This document shows, in pieces, positions 6,070-9,550 of a stretch of DNA of 9,550 bases. The notes beneath the pieces were generated by a model that searched no databases, had not been told where the DNA came from, and saw only the letters and a program-made list of their open reading frames with translations. The stretch's first letter is position 1. Each line of letters starts with the position of its first letter. Position numbers and translations under genes: made by a program. The stretch is from NCBI GenBank assembly GCA_016744725.1, contig JADGDW010000166.1:1-9550 (forward strand). Direction: 5' to 3'. The DNA comes from Candidatus Albibeggiatoa sp. nov. BB20 (GTDB lineage Bacteria; Pseudomonadota; Gammaproteobacteria; Beggiatoales; Beggiatoaceae).

Positions 6070-8646
6070 ATGAACTACGAAAAACTTACCACAAAATTCC
6101 AACAAGCTTTAGCCGATGCGCAAAGTTTAGCAGTTGGCAGCGAACAACGTTTTATTGAACCTGCTCACGTCTTACAAGCAATGCTGAATCAAACTGATGG
6201 CAGTGTTGGACAATTATTGAATTTAGCAGGCGCAAACCTAAATCAATTACGCACCGAATTAACCAATACCATAAATAGTCTCCCCACGGCATCAGGCAAT
6301 GAAGGTGAAGTGCATGTTTCCAATGATTTAAAACGGATATTCAATGTCACTGACAAATTAGCCCAACAACATAATGACCAATATATTCCCAGCGAATTAT
6401 TTGTGCTTGCCTGTATTCAAGATAAAGGACAAATCAGCGGTATTCTGAAAAATTCAGGAGTCACCGTCCAAGCCCTGACCCAAGCAATTGAACAATTACG
6501 CGGTGGGCAAAATGTCAATGACCCCAATGCTGAAGATAATCGCCAAGCCTTAGATAAATATACGATTGATTTAACCGAACGCGCCAGCCGTGGCAAACTT
6601 GATCCCGTGATTGGGCGTGATGATGAAATCCGCCGCACCATACAAGTATTGCAACGTCGAACTAAAAATAACCCCGTATTAATCGGCGAAGCAGGTGTAG
6701 GTAAAACCGCAATTATTGAAGGACTTGCACAACGGATTGTTAACGGTGAAGTGCCTGAAAATCTCAAAAACAAGCGTGTCTTGTCTTTGGATATGGGTAC
6801 ATTGATTGCGGGGGCTAAATTTCGTGGTGAATTTGAAGAACGTTTAAAAGCTGTATTGCACGACTTATCCAAACAAGAAGGGCAAATCATTCTATTTATT
6901 GATGAAATTCATACCATGGTTGGCGCGGGCAAAGCAGAAGGCTCAATGGATGCGGGCAATATGTTAAAACCTGCCTTGGCGCGGGGTGAATTGCATTGCG
7001 TCGGCGCGACCACCTTGGATGAATACCGCAAATACATTGAAAAAGATGCGGCTTTAGAACGACGTTTCCAAAAAGTATTAGTCGATGAACCGAATACCGA
7101 AGATACGATTGCAATTTTGCGTGGTTTGAAAGAACGTTACGAAGTGCATCACGGTGTTGACATCACTGATCCTGCGATTGTAGCGGCGGCGACCTTATCC
7201 ACCCGTTATATTACTGATCGCCAATTACCTGATAAAGCGATTGATTTAATTGATGAAGCTGCCAGTCGGATTCGGATGGAAATTGATTCTAAACCTGAGC
7301 GGATGGATAAATTAGACCGTCGTTTGATTCAGCTTAAAATCGAACGTGAGGCGATGAAAAAAGAAACCGATGCGGCTTCAAAATTACGTTTGGAAAAACT
7401 CAATACGGATATTGAACAATTAGGCAAAGAATACGCGGATTTAGATGAGATTTGGAAAGCCGAAAAAGCCAGCGTTCATGGTTCACAACAAGTCAAAGAA
7501 GAATTGGAAAAAGCCCGTATTGAGCTAGAAACAGCACAGCGAACCAATGATTTAGCCCGCATGGCAGAATTGCAATATGGCAAAATTCCCGAGTTAGAAA
7601 AACAATTAGTTGCAGCAGATTCCGCCGCCGAAAACACCCAAGAAATGCAGCTTTTACGCAATAAAGTCACTGAAGAAGAAGTCGCCGAAGTGGTATCTAA
7701 ATGGACGGGGATTCCTGTCACCAAAATGTTAGAAGGCGAACGCGATAAATTATTGCGTATGGAAACCGATTTACAACAACGGGTGATTGGTCAAGAAGAA
7801 GCGGTTGAGACGGTAGCCAATGCAATTCGACGTTCACGCGCGGGCATTTCTGATCCTAATCGTCCCAATGGTTCATTCTTATTCTTAGGGCCAACGGGTG
7901 TGGGTAAAACTGAATTGTGCAAAGCGTTGGCGAATTTTCTATTTGATACCGATGACGCGATGGTGCGGATTGATATGTCAGAATTCATGGAAAAACATTC
8001 AGTTGCACGTTTAATTGGTGCGCCTCCCGGTTATGTCGGTTATGAGGAAGGCGGTTATTTGACTGAAGCGGTGCGTCGCAAACCTTATTCAGTGGTGTTA
8101 TTGGATGAAGTGGAAAAAGCCCATCCTGATGTATTCAATGTGTTGTTGCAGGTTTTAGACGATGGTCGTTTGACTGATGGTCAGGGGCGCACGGTGGATT
8201 TTCGCAATACAGTAGTGGTGATGACTTCTAATTTAGGCTCGCATGTGATTCAAGAAATGGCGAGTGAAGACAATTATGAAGGCATGAAAAAGGCTGTTAT
8301 GGAGATTGTGGGGCAGCATTTCCGACCTGAATTTATTAACCGTGTTGATGATTCTGTGGTGTTTCATCCATTGGGGCAAAAACAAATTCGTTCGATTGCC
8401 GATTTACAAATCAATCATTTACGTGGCCGTCTTGCTCAGCAAAATATTAAATTGAATGTGACGGATGTGGTGTTAGATAAAATTGGCGAAGCGGGTTATG
8501 ACCCTGTTTATGGTGCAAGACCATTGAAACGTGCGGTACAACAATTGATTGAAAATCATCTGGCACAAGCTTTGTTACGCGGTCAATTCCATCAAGGCAG
8601 TGAGATTTTAGTCGGTTGGGAAAATGGGGAGATTGTGTTTAGATAA
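6070..8646 (+). CDS. clpB: ATP-dependent chaperone ClpB (protein disaggregase)
   Basis: This 858-residue protein is full length (E. coli ClpB has 857). ClpB is a cytoplasmic hexameric AAA+ machine that, with DnaK/DnaJ/GrpE, pulls proteins out of aggregates after heat or other stress. Domains in order are: Clp N-domain (about 1-145); first AAA+ domain with Walker A GEAGVGKT (206-213), Walker B ending IDE (277-279) and arginine fingers 331-332; the coiled-coil middle domain (about 410-525) that binds DnaK; second AAA+ domain with Walker A GPTGVGKT (607-614), Walker B LLDE (677-680) and pore loop GYVGYEEGG (654-662); and sensor-2 GARPLKR (815-821). Pore loop 1 reads KFRG (250-253), where E. coli has KYRG; this is a conservative aromatic swap. 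There is no IGF/IGL loop for ClpP, as expected for ClpB. The ribosome site is weak (AGAGA at 6057-6061). Base usage drifts along the gene, C-richer early and clearly G-richer late. The last 99 coding bases are duplicated at 9223-9321. Confidence 0.98.
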   Translation: MNYEKLTTKFQQALADAQSLAVGSEQRFIEPAHVLQAMLNQTDGSVGQLLNLAGANLNQLRTELTNTINSLPTASGNEGEVHVSNDLKRIFNVTDKLAQQHNDQYIPSELFVLACIQDKGQISGILKNSGVTVQALTQAIEQLRGGQNVNDPNAEDNRQALDKYTIDLTERASRGKLDPVIGRDDEIRRTIQVLQRRTKNNPVLIGEAGVGKTAIIEGLAQRIVNGEVPENLKNKRVLSLDMGTLIAGAKFRGEFEERLKAVLHDLSKQEGQIILFIDEIHTMVGAGKAEGSMDAGNMLKPALARGELHCVGATTLDEYRKYIEKDAALERRFQKVLVDEPNTEDTIAILRGLKERYEVHHGVDITDPAIVAAATLSTRYITDRQLPDKAIDLIDEAASRIRMEIDSKPERMDKLDRRLIQLKIEREAMKKETDAASKLRLEKLNTDIEQLGKEYADLDEIWKAEKASVHGSQQVKEELEKARIELETAQRTNDLARMAELQYGKIPELEKQLVAADSAAENTQEMQLLRNKVTEEEVAEVVSKWTGIPVTKMLEGERDKLLRMETDLQQRVIGQEEAVETVANAIRRSRAGISDPNRPNGSFLFLGPTGVGKTELCKALANFLFDTDDAMVRIDMSEFMEKHSVARLIGAPPGYVGYEEGGYLTEAVRRKPYSVVLLDEVEKAHPDVFNVLLQVLDDGRLTDGQGRTVDFRNTVVVMTSNLGSHVIQEMASEDNYEGMKKAVMEIVGQHFRPEFINRVDDSVVFHPLGQKQIRSIADLQINHLRGRLAQQNIKLNVTDVVLDKIGEAGYDPVYGARPLKRAVQQLIENHLAQALLRGQFHQGSEILVGWENGEIVFR

Positions 8647-8673
8647 TCTTGTCACAGGAGTGCAAAACAAGAT

Positions 8674-8703
8674 GTTCTCGTTCTACGCAGTGCGTAGAAT
8701 GAG
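8674..8703 (+). repeat. Palindromic repeat, left copy of an inverted pair
   Basis: This 30-base segment matches the reverse complement of 8974-9003 at 26 of 30 positions. It contains a perfect 8-bp hairpin, TTCTACGC (8681-8688) and GCGTAGAA (8692-8699), with a 3-base loop. It starts 28 bases after the clpB stop. Hairpins like this next to related palindromes are typical of REP-type dispersed repeats. Confidence 0.75.
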
Positions 8704-8752
8704 CCACTGACGCACTGCGTCAAATATGGTGGACGCTGGTGCGTCCTGTGGC
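8703..8752. repeat. Nested cloverleaf-like palindrome
   Basis: An outer stem GCCAC (8703-8707) / GTGGC (8748-8752) encloses two perfect hairpins: TGACGCA / TGCGTCA (8708-8714, 8716-8722) and GGACGC / GCGTCC (8731-8736, 8741-8746). Both share the ACGC...GCGT core of the neighbouring hairpin at 8681-8699, so all three look like one sequence family. No protein fits this stretch. The structure could act as a transcription end or mRNA stabiliser for clpB, but there is no T-run. Confidence 0.65.
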
Positions 8753-8771
8753 ATGACAACAAGGTGCATCG

Positions 8772-8937
8772 TCATGAGGAAAATTTTTTCAATGCTTTGG
8801 ACATATCCTGCACATCATTTTCAGGATTGTATAATGGCTTGACCTCATAATCTTGATTGCCAATAATCACCAACGCATGACGTGCAGCTTGAGTTGGGAC
8901 AAAATGTCAGTAGTAAAATCAAATAACGTAATAACAT
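8772..8937 (-). pseudogene. Truncated, frameshifted caspase-like (peptidase C14) gene start
   Basis: On the minus strand a good ribosome site AAGGAG (8950-8945) stands seven bases before ATG (8937-8935). The first codons give MLLRYLILLLTF, a typical signal-peptide core. About 36 bases in, near a run of four A (8901-8904, plus strand), the frame shifts. The next frame reads VPTQAARHALVIIGNQDY and continues with KPLYNPENDVQDMSKALKKF before TGA (8774-8772). This is the well-known opening of secreted bacterial caspase-like p20 domains ('ALVIGNxxY...L.NP.ND...M..AL'). The catalytic His and Cys come later in the family and are absent. The homology stops where the palindromes begin. It is a dead fragment of an exported caspase-fold protein. 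Confidence 0.75.
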
Positions 8938-8973
8938 CTTTTTGCTCCTTTTTAAACGCGGGTGTGCTTTTGG

Positions 8974-9003
8974 ATCATTCTACGTGATGCGTAGAACGAG
9001 AAC
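8974..9003 (-). repeat. Palindromic repeat, right copy of an inverted pair
   Basis: This is the reverse-complement counterpart of 8674-8703 (26 of 30 positions). It holds its own hairpin, TTCTACG (8978-8984) / CGTAGAA (8990-8996), with a 5-base loop. It lies 23 bases upstream of the ribosome site of the caspase remnant and just before the OmpA remnant, so it marks the junction between two broken genes. Confidence 0.75.
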
Positions 9004-9013
9004 AAAAATAAGA

Positions 9014-9219
9014 CAGCTCTACAAGATTAATTTAGGCTTATAGATTCAACGAACGCAAGCAGTCAAAGCATTTTTAGTCAGTGGATTAGATATTGAAGCA
9101 GATAAACTAGAAATCACAGGCTATAACGAAACCAAATCCATTAACTCAAATACAACAGAAATGGGGCGAACAAAAAATCGCTGAGTAAAATTTATGCGAT
9201 TGAATTAGATAGACGGTAA
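9014..9219 (+). pseudogene. Decayed OmpA-like C-terminal domain
   Basis: From 9044 the frame reads IQRTQAVKAFLVSGLDIEAD, then KLEITGYNETKSINSNTTEM, then GRTKNR and TGA (9182-9184). This follows the OmpA-like peptidoglycan-binding domain pattern (RAQAVKxYL..G...RI...GYGE..P...N.T..GR..NRRVEI). Upstream, NLGL-stop-IQRT suggests one nonsense change at TAG 9041-9043. Downstream, the second Arg of NRR has become TGA, and with a one-base deletion the frame resumes YAIELDRR with TAA at 9217-9219, probably the original stop. So there are at least two nonsense codons and one frameshift. The 5' part of the gene is missing; the fragment starts next to the palindrome at 8974-9003. The usual Gly in GYGE is Asn here. 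Intact members of this family anchor the outer membrane to peptidoglycan. Confidence 0.75.
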
Positions 9220-9222
9220 CAG

Positions 9223-9321
9223 CAATTGATTGAAAATCATCTGGCACAAGCCTTGTTACGGGGTCAATTCCATCAAGCCTGTGATATTTTAGTCGGCTGG
9301 GAAAGTAGAGAGATTGTGTTT
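9223..9321 (+). pseudogene. Duplicated 3' end of clpB
   Basis: This 99-base segment aligns without gaps to 8542-8640, the last coding bases of clpB, with 9 mismatches (about 91% identity), and the homology may include CAG just before it. It encodes QLIENHLAQALLRGQFHQ followed by a diverged tail (ACDILVGWESREIVF). At the end, the clpB Arg-stop is replaced by TGG TAT, so the frame runs on to 9438 without a known domain. Four of the nine changes are silent, so the copy has partly diverged. There is no start codon except a TTG inside the homology, and I do not believe it is expressed as a protein. It begins immediately after the stop of the OmpA remnant. Confidence 0.85.
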
Positions 9322-9418
9322 TGGTATTGTAAATTATTACAGACATTAATTTTAAATGGCTACAGTTTTACAAAGAAAAATGCTTATGTAACACTTAAGA
9401 AGAAAATCACTATAATAT
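9322..9418. other. Short AT-rich spacer, nothing seen
   Basis: This lies between the clpB fragment and the 3' end of the NADAR-family gene. It is AT-rich with no palindrome, terminator or recognisable coding remnant. Confidence 0.4.
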
Positions 9419-9550
9419 TTATGTATTTAATCTTTTGAGCTGTTCTCTCACTTCCATCAATGCAAAACCGAGCAAATTTAAGCCTTGCCAATAATTAGGA
9501 TTTTCAATATTGGGATCATCTATTGCAAGTCCAACTCCCCATATTTTATC
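9419..9550 (-). CDS. NADAR-family protein, C-terminal end (partial)
   Basis: The window cuts this gene; 43 codons plus TAA (9421-9419) are present on the minus strand. They read DKIWGVGLAIDDPNIENPNY and then WQGLNLLGFALMEVREQLKR. This is the conserved C-terminal signature of the NADAR (YbiA-like) family: D-x-I-W-G-x-G-L, DDP, and N-x-L-G-x-x-L-M-x-V-R. Known members are N-glycosidases that act on riboflavin-pathway intermediates or ADP-ribosylated substrates, and some are partners of DarT-type toxins. Which substrate applies here cannot be told from the tail. The reading is open to the window edge and looks intact. Confidence 0.8.
   Translation of the reverse strand, partial: DKIWGVGLAIDDPNIENPNYWQGLNLLGFALMEVREQLKRLNT

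Noticed and set aside
6417..6890. Long minus-strand open frame inside clpB
   Set aside because: It is a shadow frame of a strongly conserved coding sequence, with composition explained by clpB codons.
8646..8673. Inverted repeat ATCTTGT / ACAAGAT right after the clpB stop as a terminator
   Set aside because: The 7-bp stem has a 14-base loop and low GC, and no T-run follows. The neighbouring palindromes are stronger structures.
8674..9003. CRISPR array
   Set aside because: The repeats are inverted hairpins with unequal spacing and no regular direct repeats or spacers; no cas gene is present.
9226..9438. A 70-residue plus-strand reading frame starting with TTG
   Set aside because: Its first half is the duplicated clpB 3' end, with the start codon inside the homology, and its second half is AT-rich sequence without domain features. 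I treat it as a remnant, not a gene.

Overview
The window looks like chromosomal DNA of a moderately AT-rich gammaproteobacterium. The full-length ClpB reads very close to the enterobacterial protein, while the pentapeptide/membrane protein belongs to a type common in cyanobacteria and filamentous sulfur bacteria. A Beggiatoa/Thiothrix-like host is a guess from gene style, not a demonstrated assignment. Base composition is uneven. The P-type ATPase gene is near 48% GC in the line I counted, the pentapeptide gene is much more AT-rich, and clpB lies between them. This suggests genes with different histories.

Layout. Positions 1-294 hold a possible broken gene end and two adjoining palindromes. 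A minus-strand gene (295-2763) encodes a P1B-like P-type ATPase with an N-terminal DUF697-like domain and no recognisable CPC metal site. The gap 2764-3074 carries a short possible C-terminal coding remnant. A minus-strand gene (3075-5063) encodes a large membrane protein with pentapeptide repeats. Next is a VapBC-like toxin-antitoxin pair (5122-5774, minus). A perfect 23-bp direct repeat lies at the same distance upstream of the antitoxin start and of the pentapeptide gene start, and contains a possible -10 box. The chaperone gene clpB (6070-8646, plus) follows a plausible heat-shock (sigma-32 type) promoter.

The most unusual part is 8647-9418, a short gene graveyard. It contains a set of hairpin palindromes, one of which recurs as an imperfect inverted copy exactly 300 bp away. 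Between those copies lies the frameshifted start of a caspase-like protease gene on the minus strand. Beyond them are the decayed C-terminal end of an OmpA-like gene and a second, about 91% identical, copy of the last 99 coding bases of clpB. The window ends inside a minus-strand gene for a NADAR-family protein (3' end only).

The intact genes do not form one pathway. ClpB is housekeeping protein disaggregation and VapBC is a growth-control or maintenance module. The ATPase and pentapeptide proteins are membrane proteins of unknown substrate or role. I see no convincing complete new system. The best leads are the shared promoter-containing repeat around vapBC, the DUF697-ATPase fusion, and the palindrome-bounded pseudogene cluster.
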